Source: an uncultured Collinsella sp. (GTDB lineage: Bacteria > Actinomycetota > Coriobacteriia > Coriobacteriales > Coriobacteriaceae). Taken from it: a stretch of 64,000 nt of DNA. Shown one piece after another: positions 16,500 to 24,689 of this stretch. The stretch is from positions 62,001 to 126,000 of the forward strand of contig CAUEQD010000001.1 of the NCBI GenBank assembly GCA_959019945.1, read 5' to 3'. The notes below the pieces were generated by a model. It did no database searches. It was given only the letters and a program-made list of their open reading frames with translations, and was not told the origin of the DNA. The position numbers and the translations under genes are program-made. Each line of letters opens with the position of its first letter. Position 1 is the stretch's first letter.

Positions 16500-17695
16500 G
16501 CCGCGTAAGCCCCCTTGTCAGAGATGGCGTAGTGACGGGCAGAGCCTTCGCCCAGCCAGCCGTTCATCTTGGCGATGAAGGTGTCGACCAGGTCGAGCGG
16601 CACGAAGGCCTGGATGGTGCCACCAAAGCCGCCACCGTGGATACGAACGGCGCCGCGGCCGTCGAGCACGTGCTCGGCCAGCGCCAGGGCATACATGGAA
16701 GGCTGCTCGGAGCCCAGCTTGGCAACGACATTCTGCAGGTACATGGCAGAGCTGGCGCCGGACTCGCGCGTCAGGACCAGGAACTGATCGATGTCGCCGG
16801 CGTTCAGGGCCGCCCAGCGCTTATCGACCAGGCCATTCTCGTACCAGTAGTGAACGGCGCGCAGACAGGCACGGTCGCCCAGCTTGGCACGCAGCTCGGG
16901 GAGCTTGGCGTCAAAATCGGCAACATCGACCTCGCACAGGCGTGCCTTGCCAAACTCGGCGGCGACGTCCTGCATCTCGCGCGGAACGGCGGCGTAGTCG
17001 TCGGTAGCTGCCACATGGTCGGCACCGACCTTAACGAGCACGAGCGCATAGCCGTGATCCTCAAAGTTGAGTTTGAGCTTCTGGGTCTTGGGCTGGGCCT
17101 GATCCTCAAAGTCCATGTAGGCGAGTCCGCCCAAGCAAACGGCGGCCTGGTCCATCAGACCGCAGGGCTTGCCGTAGTAGTTGTTCTCGGTGCGCTGGCT
17201 CATCTGGGCGAGCGTGACGGGCTCAATGGCGGGCGCGCCCCAGAGCGTCTCCATGGCACGACCGTACGCGGCTTCGACGGCGGCAGAGCTGGAAAGGCCG
17301 CCGCCCGAGGGGACGGAGCAGGTAAAGGCAAAGTCGAAGCCTTTGGGCTCAACGCCAAGGGCTGCGACCTCGTGGGCCATACCGCGCACGAGGCTTGCGG
17401 ACGTGCCCTTCTCGGACTCCTGAACGTCTAGCGTGTCGAGCGCGATTTCAAACGTGGGATAGCCCTCGTCGGCTACGCGAACCTTGTTGGAATCGGTTGC
17501 CACGGCGATGCCGTCGACGGCGACATCGAGCGAGCCGGCGATAACGTGGCCACCCTCGTGGTCGGTGTGGTTGCCGCTGATCTCGGAACGGCCGGGCGCG
17601 TGCACGTAGAGCACCTGGCGGTCGCCGATGGGGCCAAACTCCTCCTCGAACAGCTTGGTGAGCGTGGCGAATGTCTTTTCGTCGGGGGTGGTCAT
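16490..17695 (-). CDS. galK: Galactokinase
   Basis: GHMP-family kinase, 401 aa, that makes galactose-1-phosphate from galactose and ATP. The signature galactokinase N-terminus is GRSEISGNHTDHEGG, the ATP loop is VPSGGGLSSSAA, and the C-terminal GHMP motif is IHGGGFGGTIQAF. The ATG at 17695 is chosen (AAAGGA six bases upstream); an in-frame extension to 17782 would run through an operator. It is first in galK-galT and divergent from a LacI regulator. Confidence 0.94.
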   Translation of the reverse strand: MTTPDEKTFATLTKLFEEEFGPIGDRQVLYVHAPGRSEISGNHTDHEGGHVIAGSLDVAVDGIAVATDSNKVRVADEGYPTFEIALDTLDVQESEKGTSASLVRGMAHEVAALGVEPKGFDFAFTCSVPSGGGLSSSAAVEAAYGRAMETLWGAPAIEPVTLAQMSQRTENNYYGKPCGLMDQAAVCLGGLAYMDFEDQAQPKTQKLKLNFEDHGYALVLVKVGADHVAATDDYAAVPREMQDVAAEFGKARLCEVDVADFDAKLPELRAKLGDRACLRAVHYWYENGLVDKRWAALNAGDIDQFLVLTRESGASSAMYLQNVVAKLGSEQPSMYALALAEHVLDGRGAVRIHGGGFGGTIQAFVPLDLVDTFIAKMNGWLGEGSARHYAISDKGAYAAWL

Positions 17696-17737
17696 GGGAG
17701 TCCTTTCCTTGGCGCGCACGGGTGGGTTTTGCGTCGT

Positions 17738-17943
17738 TATGAGTACGTTAACAACTTGAAGCGGCATGAACCAAGTGTTCACAATACCGCACGTTACGGG
17801 CTATGTTAACGTACTCATAACACATCGCTTGTCACTTTTTGAGAATCTGGTAATCGGTAGAAATTCAGCCGTGAACGGTACTGCCGTATGGACTTATAAA
17901 GCAGAAGAGATGCAGATAGAAAAAGTAGAGTACGTTAACATGC
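17738..17943. promoter_or_regulatory. Three LacI-type operators between galK and its regulator
   Basis: TTATGAGTACGTTAACAA (17738-17755), its reversed near-copy TATGTTAACGTACTCATAA (17802-17820) and TAGAGTACGTTAACATGC (17926-17943). All share GAGTACGTTAACA. The first two flank the galK promoter; the third is near the regulator's start. CCGTGAACGG (17869-17878) belongs to the second motif family. These account for the 338-bp gap. Confidence 0.78.
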
Positions 17944-18033
17944 GTCCGACGATAGCGGGCCTCGGCGCGGGATGTATTTCTGCCCGGGCCGGCATTCACG
18001 CTATTCAGATCTCGCAAGGGTGAAGGTGATCCT

Positions 18034-19065
18034 GTGGCAAGGCGCCCGTCCAACGATACCAGTTCGCGTCCGGTCTCCATGGCCGACGTCGCCCGCGCTG
18101 CCGGCGTTTCGCAGCAGACGGTTTCGCGCGTCGCCAACGGCTTGCCTAACGTTAACGAGCAGACGCGCCAGCGCGTACAGGCCGCTATGCAAAAGCTCGG
18201 CTTTCGTCCGAGTTATGCCGGTCGCTCGCTGCGCGACGGCCGTTATCATTCGGTCGGCCTGTGCGTCAACGATGTCACCAAGTTCGGCAACCTCTCAATG
18301 ATCGACGGCATCGCCAGCGCTGCTCGCGAGCATAATTGCGCCATCACGCTGGTCGAGATGTCCAAGACCGAGGAGTTTTCGCTTGCCGAGGCCACGCGTC
18401 GTATGGCCGCATTGCCGGTGGACGGCATCATCATCGGCATGAGTCGCATGGCGCCCGATTTTGAGACGTTTGATCCACTGCCGGGCATTGGCACGGTCAT
18501 CGTTACCATGTACGCGCACCCGCGGGTGACCACGGTCGATTCCGACCATTACGGCTGCTCGCTATTGCTTATGGATCACCTGTTTGAGCTAGGGCACGAG
18601 CAGATTCGCTATATTGGCGGCCCGTCATTCTCGGTCGACGAGCAATTTCGTCGCGCCGGTTGGCAGGATGCACTCGAGCGTAAACACATCGAGCCGGCAG
18701 AGCCGCTCGAGGGCGACTGGTCTGCCAACAGTGGCTACGAGGCCGGCAGGTACCTGGCCGAGCACGATCGCACCATGACGGCGATTTACGCGGCAAACGA
18801 CCAGATGGCAAATGGCGCGATTGCAGCGCTGCGCGATAGCGGTCTGCGCGTGCCCGAGGACGTGAGCGTGGTGGGCGTCGACGATTCGCTCGATGATTTT
18901 GTGGCACACAACGAGCTCACGACCGTTCGATTCGATTTGCATCAGCGTGGACGCGAGGTGTTCGAGCACGCGGTTCCCAAGGCGGGGGCAACGGACAAAA
19001 CCGTTGCCATTCGTATTCCCGGCCAGCTCATCGTTCGACATAGCACAGCGATACCGCGCGCATAG
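18034..19065 (+). CDS. LacI-family regulator of galKT
   Basis: LacI/GalR repressor, 343 aa, starting at GTG with AGGTGAT upstream. The helix-turn-helix is VARAAGVSQQTVSRVANGLP, and the effector domain ends VVGVDDSLDDFVAHNELTTVRFD. It is divergent from galK with three GAGTACGTTAACA sites between, so it is the probable galactose-responsive regulator of galK-galT (a GalR role by context, not by direct orthology). It is strongly similar to the regulator at 4081 in the DNA-binding domain. Confidence 0.85.
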   Translation: MARRPSNDTSSRPVSMADVARAAGVSQQTVSRVANGLPNVNEQTRQRVQAAMQKLGFRPSYAGRSLRDGRYHSVGLCVNDVTKFGNLSMIDGIASAAREHNCAITLVEMSKTEEFSLAEATRRMAALPVDGIIIGMSRMAPDFETFDPLPGIGTVIVTMYAHPRVTTVDSDHYGCSLLLMDHLFELGHEQIRYIGGPSFSVDEQFRRAGWQDALERKHIEPAEPLEGDWSANSGYEAGRYLAEHDRTMTAIYAANDQMANGAIAALRDSGLRVPEDVSVVGVDDSLDDFVAHNELTTVRFDLHQRGREVFEHAVPKAGATDKTVAIRIPGQLIVRHSTAIPRA

Positions 19066-19194
19066 TTTGTGCAGGTAAACGGCGGTATATTCCGCCTCAA
19101 AAACAATCGGTAAGGATGCTGACAGATAGCCGTGGCTATGAAGGCGAGTGCTATGATAGACGGGCTCTTTTGTCTATCTAGGAGGCTTTGCCTG

Positions 19195-20355
19195 ATGGAG
19201 ATCACCAAGGATATCCGCTACATCGGTGTTGACGATCACGACATCGACCTGTTCGAGGGCCAGTACGACGTGTCCGAGAACGGTATGGCATACAACAGCT
19301 ACGTTATCTTGGGCGACAAGATCGCCGTCGCTGATTCGGTCGACGCTGGCTTTGTCGACGAGTGGCTCGGCAACCTCGAGGCCGTGCTCGATGGTCGTAC
19401 GCCCGACTACCTGGTTGTCCATCACATGGAGCCCGATCACTCCGCCGGTATCGCCGCCTTTATGGAGCGCTATCCCCAGGCGCAGATTGTGGCAAGCATG
19501 GGCGCTTTCCGCATGATGGTCAACTACTTTGGCACCGACTTCCCCGAGCGCAAGATGGTCGTCAAAGATGGCGACGTGCTCGACCTGGGCGGCCACAGCC
19601 TGACGTTTGTCGGCGCCCCCAACGTGCACTGGCCCGAGGTGCTCTTCTCCTACGAGTCTACCGACAAGGTGCTCTTTAGTGCCGACGGCTTCGGCAAGTT
19701 TGGCGCCAACGACATCGTGGATCCCGAGGGCTGGGCTTGCGAAGCGCGCCGTTACTACTTTGGCATCGTGGGAAAGTTCGGCAAGTTTGTGCAGGCCGTG
19801 CTTAAGAAGGCCGCCAATCTGGACATCCAGATTATTTGCCCGCTTCACGGTCCTGTTCTTAGCGAGAACCTGGGCTATTACCTCGACACCTACAACACCT
19901 GGTCGAGCTACCAGCCCGAGGACGAGGGCATCACGATTGCCTATGCGAGCGTGTATGGCCATCTGAAAGCTGCCGTTGAGGAGCTCGCATCTGCGCTCGA
20001 GGCCCGCGGCCAGAAGGTCTCCGTCTTTGACTTGGCTCGCGATGATATGGCCGAGGCCGTTGAGGACGCGTTCCGCTACGACCGCCTGGTGCTCGCTTCC
20101 ATCACCTATCAGGGCGAGATCTTCCCGTTCATGAGCACCTTTATCCATACGCTTGCCGAGCACGCCTATCAGAACCGCACGGTTGCGCTCGTCGAGGCCG
20201 GTTCCTGGGCGCCTGCCGCTGCCAAGGTTATGACCAAGGAGCTCGAGGGCATGAAGGACATCGCCCTGACGCAGAACAAAGTGACCGTCCTGGGTTCGCT
20301 CAACGACGCATCGCGCGCCCAGATCGAGGCCCTCGCCGACGAGCTTTCCAAGTAA
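19195..20355 (+). CDS. Flavodiiron protein (A-type flavoprotein)
   Basis: Cytoplasmic O2 (or NO) reductase that protects anaerobes. The 386 residues comprise an N-terminal metallo-beta-lactamase-like diiron domain with HHMEPDHSAG (the H-x-E-x-D-H ligands) and ICPLHGPV, and a C-terminal flavodoxin domain beginning ITIAYASVYGHLKAA (FMN loop). The ATG at 19195 is chosen because AGGAGG lies nine bases upstream; the frame opens earlier at 19132 without support. No rubredoxin domain is fused. It stands alone between the gal regulator and a repeat-rich gap. Confidence 0.93.
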   Translation: MEITKDIRYIGVDDHDIDLFEGQYDVSENGMAYNSYVILGDKIAVADSVDAGFVDEWLGNLEAVLDGRTPDYLVVHHMEPDHSAGIAAFMERYPQAQIVASMGAFRMMVNYFGTDFPERKMVVKDGDVLDLGGHSLTFVGAPNVHWPEVLFSYESTDKVLFSADGFGKFGANDIVDPEGWACEARRYYFGIVGKFGKFVQAVLKKAANLDIQIICPLHGPVLSENLGYYLDTYNTWSSYQPEDEGITIAYASVYGHLKAAVEELASALEARGQKVSVFDLARDDMAEAVEDAFRYDRLVLASITYQGEIFPFMSTFIHTLAEHAYQNRTVALVEAGSWAPAAAKVMTKELEGMKDIALTQNKVTVLGSLNDASRAQIEALADELSK

Positions 20356-20380
20356 CAACGCGCTCACTTCTACCGTCAAA

Positions 20381-20415
20381 ACCACCACAAAGGGGACAGG
20401 CACCTTTGTGGTGGT
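20381..20415. repeat. REP-like hairpin with GGGGACAGG loop
   Basis: ACCACCACAAAGG and CCTTTGTGGTGGT pair perfectly around GGACAGGCA. Nearly identical hairpins lie at 20783-20817 (reverse orientation) and 37138-37172. The stem makes it a plausible terminator for the flavodiiron gene, but the repeated sequence marks it as a dispersed element. Confidence 0.75.
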
Positions 20416-20462
20416 ATTTGTTTTTGTTCGAAGAGGCCGGTCAGCGCTGCTGTCGACCGTTC

Positions 20463-20558
20463 GCTCAAAGAACTCAACCATGCTCAAGGAACTCAAGGAT
20501 GCTCAAAAAAATCAAAGGTGCTCAAGAAACTCAAAGGTGCTCAAAGAAATCAAGGGTT
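20463..20558. repeat. 19-bp tandem repeat, five copies
   Basis: Four units of 19 bp and one of 20 bp of the form CTCAARRAAMTCAARGRTG. Because 19 is not a multiple of three, it cannot be a coding repeat in one frame. It lies in the non-coding gap 20356-20825 between convergent genes. Confidence 0.85.
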
Positions 20559-20613
20559 GTAGGGCATCTTTGTTAGAGGGTCACTTCCGCGAGGACCGTT
20601 TCGCGTTCAACTG

Positions 20614-20749
20614 TCTCAATCTGTAACATCTGGGCGTCTAAATCGACTCTATCTGTTACAGGTTTAGATTAAGGGCGGGAGTCGAGCGGGATTATCTCTA
20701 TCTGTAACAGTTAGCCGGCTTTTAAGGGCCTAGTTGTTACAGATTGAGA
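20614..20749. repeat. Array of two 55-bp dyad repeats (units 6-7)
   Basis: Units at 20614-20668 and 20695-20749, each 55 bp with an 81-bp period. Arms are TCTCAATCTGTAACA / TGTTACAGGTTTAGA and TCTCTATCTGTAACA / TGTTACAGATTGAGA. Their 25-base centres differ from those of units 1-5. Lies between convergent genes. Confidence 0.9.
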
Positions 20750-20782
20750 CAAACTGGCGGAGCGAACCGCCGTGTCGCTCAA

Positions 20783-20817
20783 ACCACCACAAAGGTGACT
20801 GTCCCCTTTGTGGTGGT
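20783..20817. repeat. REP-like hairpin (reverse orientation)
   Basis: ACCACCACAAAGG and CCTTTGTGGTGGT pair around TGACTGTCC. It sits eight bases from the end of the DeoR-family gene, followed on the plus strand by TTTTTGGTTTT, and could serve as a terminator for transcripts arriving from the left. Confidence 0.7.
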
Positions 20818-20825
20818 TTTTGGTT

Positions 20826-21629
20826 TTAGGTGGTGGCGATGATGAGGGTTGGGGCGTCGATGTCGGTGACCTCGGTGATTGAGGTGGCGACGGCATCGTC
20901 GGGATCACGGTCCATCACGATGGTGTCAACGTCGGCAAGCTCGGCAAAACGGTACATGCCGCGTCCGTTAACCTTGCTGGCGTCCATGAGGGCGACGCTT
21001 TGACGGGCGGCGGCGATCATGGCCGTTTTGGTCTCGGCCATCTGCGGGAAGTCGGTGGTAAAGCCGCAGCCGGGAACAAAGGCACCGGGGCACATGACGG
21101 CAAGGTCGGCGTGAACCATCTGCAGCGCCTGCATGGTGAGCGGACCGTACAGATAGCGGTGCCCTTTGCGCAGCGCGCCGCCCAACATGACGACGTCGAC
21201 CGAGGGCATGCTCTCGTCGATGTAATCGGCGATCGTAATGTCTGCTGTGATGACGGTGATGCCGTCACGCTGATCGAGCAGACGGACAAATTCGAGCGCC
21301 GTGGTGCCCGAGTCGACGAGCAGGGTGTCTCCGTCGCTGACGAGCGCAATGGCGCTTTGCGCGATGGCCTGCTTGGCGGCAACGTTGACGTTAATGCGCC
21401 GGTCCTGCGTGGAGACGGTCAGGCGCTTGTGGAGTGACACGGCGCCGCCGTGCGTGCGGCGCAGTTTGCCAGCCTCGGCGAGGGCGTCCAAGTCGGCACG
21501 GGCCGTGACGGAGGACACGCCAAAGGTCTGGGAGATTTCTGCCACCTGCACGGAGGCGTTATGTTCGAGCATCTCCATGATGGCGGCACGACGTTCGTCG
21601 GCGAAAGCGCGGGTTGCAGCTTGAGCCAT
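20826..21629 (-). CDS. DeoR-family transcriptional regulator (LacR/GlpR type)
   Basis: Sugar-phosphate-responsive repressor, 267 aa. The N-terminal DeoR helix-turn-helix covers ERRAAIMEMLEHNASVQVAEIS and the conserved VSSVTARADLDAL recognition segment with RRTHGGAV after it. The C-terminal DeoRC domain has LVDSGTTALEFVRLL. The ATG at 21629 is preferred (GGAG five bases upstream); the frame extends to an ATG at 21686 that lacks a ribosome site. It is divergent from the class II aldolase at 21964. The TTGTTC/GAACAA dyads before lacA suit this family, so it may be the tagatose-pathway repressor. That link is inference. Confidence 0.85.
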   Translation of the reverse strand: MAQAATRAFADERRAAIMEMLEHNASVQVAEISQTFGVSSVTARADLDALAEAGKLRRTHGGAVSLHKRLTVSTQDRRINVNVAAKQAIAQSAIALVSDGDTLLVDSGTTALEFVRLLDQRDGITVITADITIADYIDESMPSVDVVMLGGALRKGHRYLYGPLTMQALQMVHADLAVMCPGAFVPGCGFTTDFPQMAETKTAMIAAARQSVALMDASKVNGRGMYRFAELADVDTIVMDRDPDDAVATSITEVTDIDAPTLIIATT

Positions 21630-21963
21630 GGCAGCTCCATTCTCGACGAAATTTGCAGGAATTGTGTTGACTCTATTTTCGTTCATTTTCTTTTTGAGTA
21701 AGAAAACACCTTTCGATTACTTACTTTTTCTATAAAAGAAAGACGCTCGACGCTCAAAACTCAATATCGAACACGTGCGATCGGCACCAAACCCTTCCGT
21801 TTGCTTTTCAAAAATGAAGGCTCGACCTCGCGCGATGACAATATCTCGCACATTCATACCCGCTGAATTTCATACAATGGGCGCAGCAAAACGCGAGGTA
21901 AAACGCCTTGCGGACACGTACGCCCGATGTCCAGATGCGGGCGAGGGAGAGGAGCAAACGCTC
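21630..21963. promoter_or_regulatory. Divergent promoter region between DeoR regulator and aldolase
   Basis: AT-rich compared with its surroundings. It contains an AGTAAG and CTTACT half-site pair around 21694-21725 and A/T tracts, consistent with divergent promoters. No reading frame here has a convincing ribosome site; upstream in-frame ATGs (21775, 21829, 21877) before the aldolase look spurious. Confidence 0.4.
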
Positions 21964-22821
21964 ATGGCACTTGTTACCACCGAAAAGATGCTCAAGGACG
22001 CTCAGGCCGGCCACTACGCCGTCGGCGCGTTCAACGTCGAGAACCTCGAGTTTGTTATGGCTGTTCTGGCCGCTGCCGAGGAGACCAAGTCCCCCGTCAT
22101 CATGCAGACCACCCCGGGCACCATCAAGACCGCTGGCCTGGATTACTTCTACGGCATGGTCAAGGCTGCCGCCGAGCGCGCTTCCGTGCCCGTCGCCCTG
22201 CACCTCGATCACGGCGATGGCTATGACCGCTGCATGCGGGCCTTCCGCACTGGCTACACCTCCGTCATGATCGACGGTTCGCACGAGTCCTTCGAGGACA
22301 ACATCGCCCTGACCAAGTCCGTCGCCGACGCTGGCCGCGCCATGGGCGTGCCCGTCGAGGCCGAGCTTGGCAAGGTTGGCGGCAAGGAGGACGACGGTCC
22401 CGCGGTTGAGGGCGAGAGCCCCTACACCGATCCTGCCGAGGCCAAGGAGTTCGTCGAGCGCACCGGCTGCACCTCCCTCGCTATTGGCGTTGGCACCAGC
22501 CACGGCGTGTACACGAGCGATCCGCACATCGAGCAGTCCGTGGTCAAGGCCATCCGCGACGCCGTCGACGTGCCGCTGGTCCTGCACGGCACCTCTGGTG
22601 TGCCCGATGAGCAGGTTGCCGAGGCTGTGAAGAACGGCATCTGCAAGGTCAACTACGCCACCGAGCTGCGTCAGGCCTACACCAAGGGCTTCATGGCCTA
22701 CATGGCCGAGAACCCCGCCTGCTTCGACCCCAAGAAGCCGGCCAAGGAGGGTATGCGTGAGATCACCGAGCTGGTTAAGATCCGCATGACCAACCTCAAC
22801 TCTGTGGGCAAAGCAGAGTAA
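21964..22821 (+). CDS. Class II fructose/tagatose-bisphosphate aldolase
   Basis: Zinc-dependent aldolase, 285 aa, of the Fba/GatY/KbaY family. Metal ligand motifs are VALHLDHGDGYD, GVGTSHGVY and LVLHGTSG, and VEAELGKVGGKEDD is the usual core. The ATG at 21964 with GAGAGGAG upstream gives a family-typical N-terminus (MALVTTEKMLKDAQAGHYAVGAFN). It is divergent from a DeoR regulator and close to lacABC, which lacks its own lacD, so it probably cleaves tagatose-1,6-bisphosphate. A general glycolytic fructose-bisphosphate aldolase cannot be excluded from sequence alone. Confidence 0.88.
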   Translation: MALVTTEKMLKDAQAGHYAVGAFNVENLEFVMAVLAAAEETKSPVIMQTTPGTIKTAGLDYFYGMVKAAAERASVPVALHLDHGDGYDRCMRAFRTGYTSVMIDGSHESFEDNIALTKSVADAGRAMGVPVEAELGKVGGKEDDGPAVEGESPYTDPAEAKEFVERTGCTSLAIGVGTSHGVYTSDPHIEQSVVKAIRDAVDVPLVLHGTSGVPDEQVAEAVKNGICKVNYATELRQAYTKGFMAYMAENPACFDPKKPAKEGMREITELVKIRMTNLNSVGKAE

Positions 22822-22845
22822 CAACAAGGGTACTCTGATCCCACC

Positions 22846-22996
22846 GGACGGTTTGGGCGGGTCCCGTACTTAGTTTCCAAAACGTCCTCGCGCATGAAGG
22901 CCCCCGTTGTCTCGCTTCTTCGAAGCGTTGACAACGGGGGCCTTCGCGCTGCGGAATGATTTTGGAAACTAAGTACGGGACCCGCCCAAGCCGTCC
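22846..22996. ncRNA. Giant hairpin with conserved internal loop, copy 1
   Basis: A 151-bp near-perfect hairpin. The outer arm of about 37 bases (GGACGGTTTGGGCGGGTCCC onward) pairs with GGGACCCGCCCAAGCCGTCC at the other end. Inside are CGTCCTC facing TGCGGAATG, a GCGC/GCGC helix, a bulge, and an inner GGCCCCCGTTGTC / GACAACGGGGGCC hairpin. A second copy at 53622-53748 keeps the internal loop but has different stems. Lies between a plus-strand and a minus-strand gene end, so it may terminate both. Confidence 0.75.
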
Positions 22997-23045
22997 TGCT
23001 CAATCGCCCTTGTGGCGTTGGGGCTGAAAGGGTGGGGCGCGGGGG

Positions 23046-23669
23046 TTACTTGGTTGTTAGGGTTAGCAGGTCGTTGGGGGTTTTGAGGTTGTAGGTGGCG
23101 TTTGGGATTTCTTGGTGTGATCCCCATGCTGCTCGGGCAAAACTGACCCCTGCTGAAGTTGCGCATTGTTCGTCGTAGACGGTGTCGCCAACGTAGGTGA
23201 CGCTGTTGGGATTCGCACCCGTACGTCGGAGATATTCGAGCATGGGTGCGGGTGCGGGTTTGTGTTCGGTTGTGTCTTCGACAAGGATGATGTGCTCAAA
23301 ATACTTATCGAAACCAAGGGGTGCAATTTCTTTTGCGTATTCGTCGCGCGCACGTGAGGAGACGATGCCAAGTTTGCAGCCGCTATCGGCGAGTGTTGCG
23401 ATGACTTCAAGCAAACCTGGAAACACGCTGATGGTGCTTTTAAAGCTGGCGGCAACTTGGCACCAGCGATCCAACGTTGCCTGCGAGTAGATTCCAAGTT
23501 TCTCAAGGGCATCCTTGCCGGGTATGCCGAGGGCAAATTCAAGCTCGTGTCGGGGGAGCGTTTTGCCGGTCTCTTCTTGGACAATCTGGACAAGCGATGA
23601 TAGAACGCTTTCTTCTGTATCTGCCAATGTCCCATCAACGTCAAATACGATATGTTCAAAGTGCTTCAT
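23046..23669 (-). CDS. HAD-family hydrolase (phosphoglycolate phosphatase-like)
   Basis: Haloacid dehalogenase-type phosphatase, 207 aa. Motif I is VFDVDGTLADTE with the nucleophile Asp, motif II is LGIVSSRAR, the motif III lysine is in EHKPAPAP, and motif IV is YVGDTVYDEQCA. A helical cap lies between motifs I and II. GGAG precedes the ATG by seven bases. The family covers phosphoglycolate, pyrophosphate and sugar-phosphate phosphatases; the substrate is not readable. Its coding sequence has a lower GC content than the neighbouring genes, as does the AraC gene upstream, a possible sign of transfer. Confidence 0.85.
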   Translation of the reverse strand: MKHFEHIVFDVDGTLADTEESVLSSLVQIVQEETGKTLPRHELEFALGIPGKDALEKLGIYSQATLDRWCQVAASFKSTISVFPGLLEVIATLADSGCKLGIVSSRARDEYAKEIAPLGFDKYFEHIILVEDTTEHKPAPAPMLEYLRRTGANPNSVTYVGDTVYDEQCATSAGVSFARAAWGSHQEIPNATYNLKTPNDLLTLTTK

Positions 23670-23725
23670 ATGATTGCTCCTCTCTGTTGTTTGCCTGCAA
23701 GTTTGATGCGGTGACAGAAGAAAGG

Positions 23726-24664
23726 CTAGCGGGATTTCTGCCTGGTGCTATCGAGATTCTGTCTCGCTGCTCGATAGCTCGAAGGAGTGCACCCCATTTG
23801 TTCTTTAAATACCTGGCCAAGATGGCTTGCTGTTATAAATCCGCATTGGCGCGCGACTGTCTGTACCGTTCGCGTGGTGTGTGCCAAAAGTTCGCAAGCA
23901 CGGTTTATGCGGTATGCGCGTAGATATGCCGCCGGGGTCGTTCCTGCACAAGTTTCGATAATGCGGTAACACTCTCTTTCGCTTACGCCGGCTGCAGATG
24001 CCATCTGGGGCACATCTATAGCGGCTGCATAGTTTGCGCGGATAAAGTCCAGGATTCCCTTGAACTGTACGTCGCGGCCGGTCATCCAAGAGGCGCCGTC
24101 GGAGGAAAAGAGCGGTTCGGCCTTGGCGTAAATCTGAATCCAGAGCTCTGACAAGTTATTTCGAAGCGCCATCTCGTTCTGCGGCCGTTGAAGGTCGTGG
24201 CTAAAGGAGCTCTTCAGCAAATCGATAAAGGGCATATCGTCGGGGTTGGTGGGCGACCATTTGAGCACATCGACGCCTCGACATTGAAGTAATGGATTGA
24301 TGTAGCGCTTTTGGAGACGTCCCGCGGGATCGCCGAGCATCGACGGCTGAAAGATATGCAGCATTTGAATGGCTGGCGCCGAATTGGGCGATTGCAGCGT
24401 GCTGTGCAAAACACCGCCGTTGATAAAGCCGGCGGACCCTTCCTCAAAGCGCATGTGCTCATGAGACGCACGCGTGCGATAGTCAATTGCTCCCTGCTCC
24501 ATGTAGAAAAGCTCGACTTCGGAATGCCAGTGCCAAGGGACGGAATTGCCCGGATAGCGAGCGAATTCTGCGCGTTCGGCAATATAGGGCCAGTCTTCGG
24601 CGGTCTCGGGAAACGCTTCCTCGCGTCCTCCGCGGTGCAATTCTATGTGATCCATGTTTCGCAT
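23726..24664 (-). CDS. AraC-family transcriptional regulator
   Basis: Regulator of about 312 aa with an N-terminal cupin-like effector domain (WHWHSEVELFYMEQG) and two C-terminal AraC helix-turn-helix motifs (VPQMASAAGVSERECYRIIE and VARQCGFITASHLGQVFKEQMGCTPSSYR). The start is uncertain: ATGs at 24664 and 24655 both lack a clear Shine-Dalgarno, and TTTATACT lies just upstream, so a leaderless mRNA is possible. A longer frame to 24856 gives a low-complexity leader and is rejected. It precedes the HAD gene on the same strand (56-bp gap), suggesting a two-gene unit. Confidence 0.85.
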   Translation of the reverse strand: MRNMDHIELHRGGREEAFPETAEDWPYIAERAEFARYPGNSVPWHWHSEVELFYMEQGAIDYRTRASHEHMRFEEGSAGFINGGVLHSTLQSPNSAPAIQMLHIFQPSMLGDPAGRLQKRYINPLLQCRGVDVLKWSPTNPDDMPFIDLLKSSFSHDLQRPQNEMALRNNLSELWIQIYAKAEPLFSSDGASWMTGRDVQFKGILDFIRANYAAAIDVPQMASAAGVSERECYRIIETCAGTTPAAYLRAYRINRACELLAHTTRTVQTVARQCGFITASHLGQVFKEQMGCTPSSYRAARQNLDSTRQKSR

Positions 24665-24689
24665 GGCATCAGTATAAAGCGTGATGGGC

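Noticed and set aside
21775..21963. N-terminal extension of the class II aldolase
   Set aside because: The 63 extra residues are unlike the family; the ATG at 21964 has GGAG upstream and gives the canonical start.
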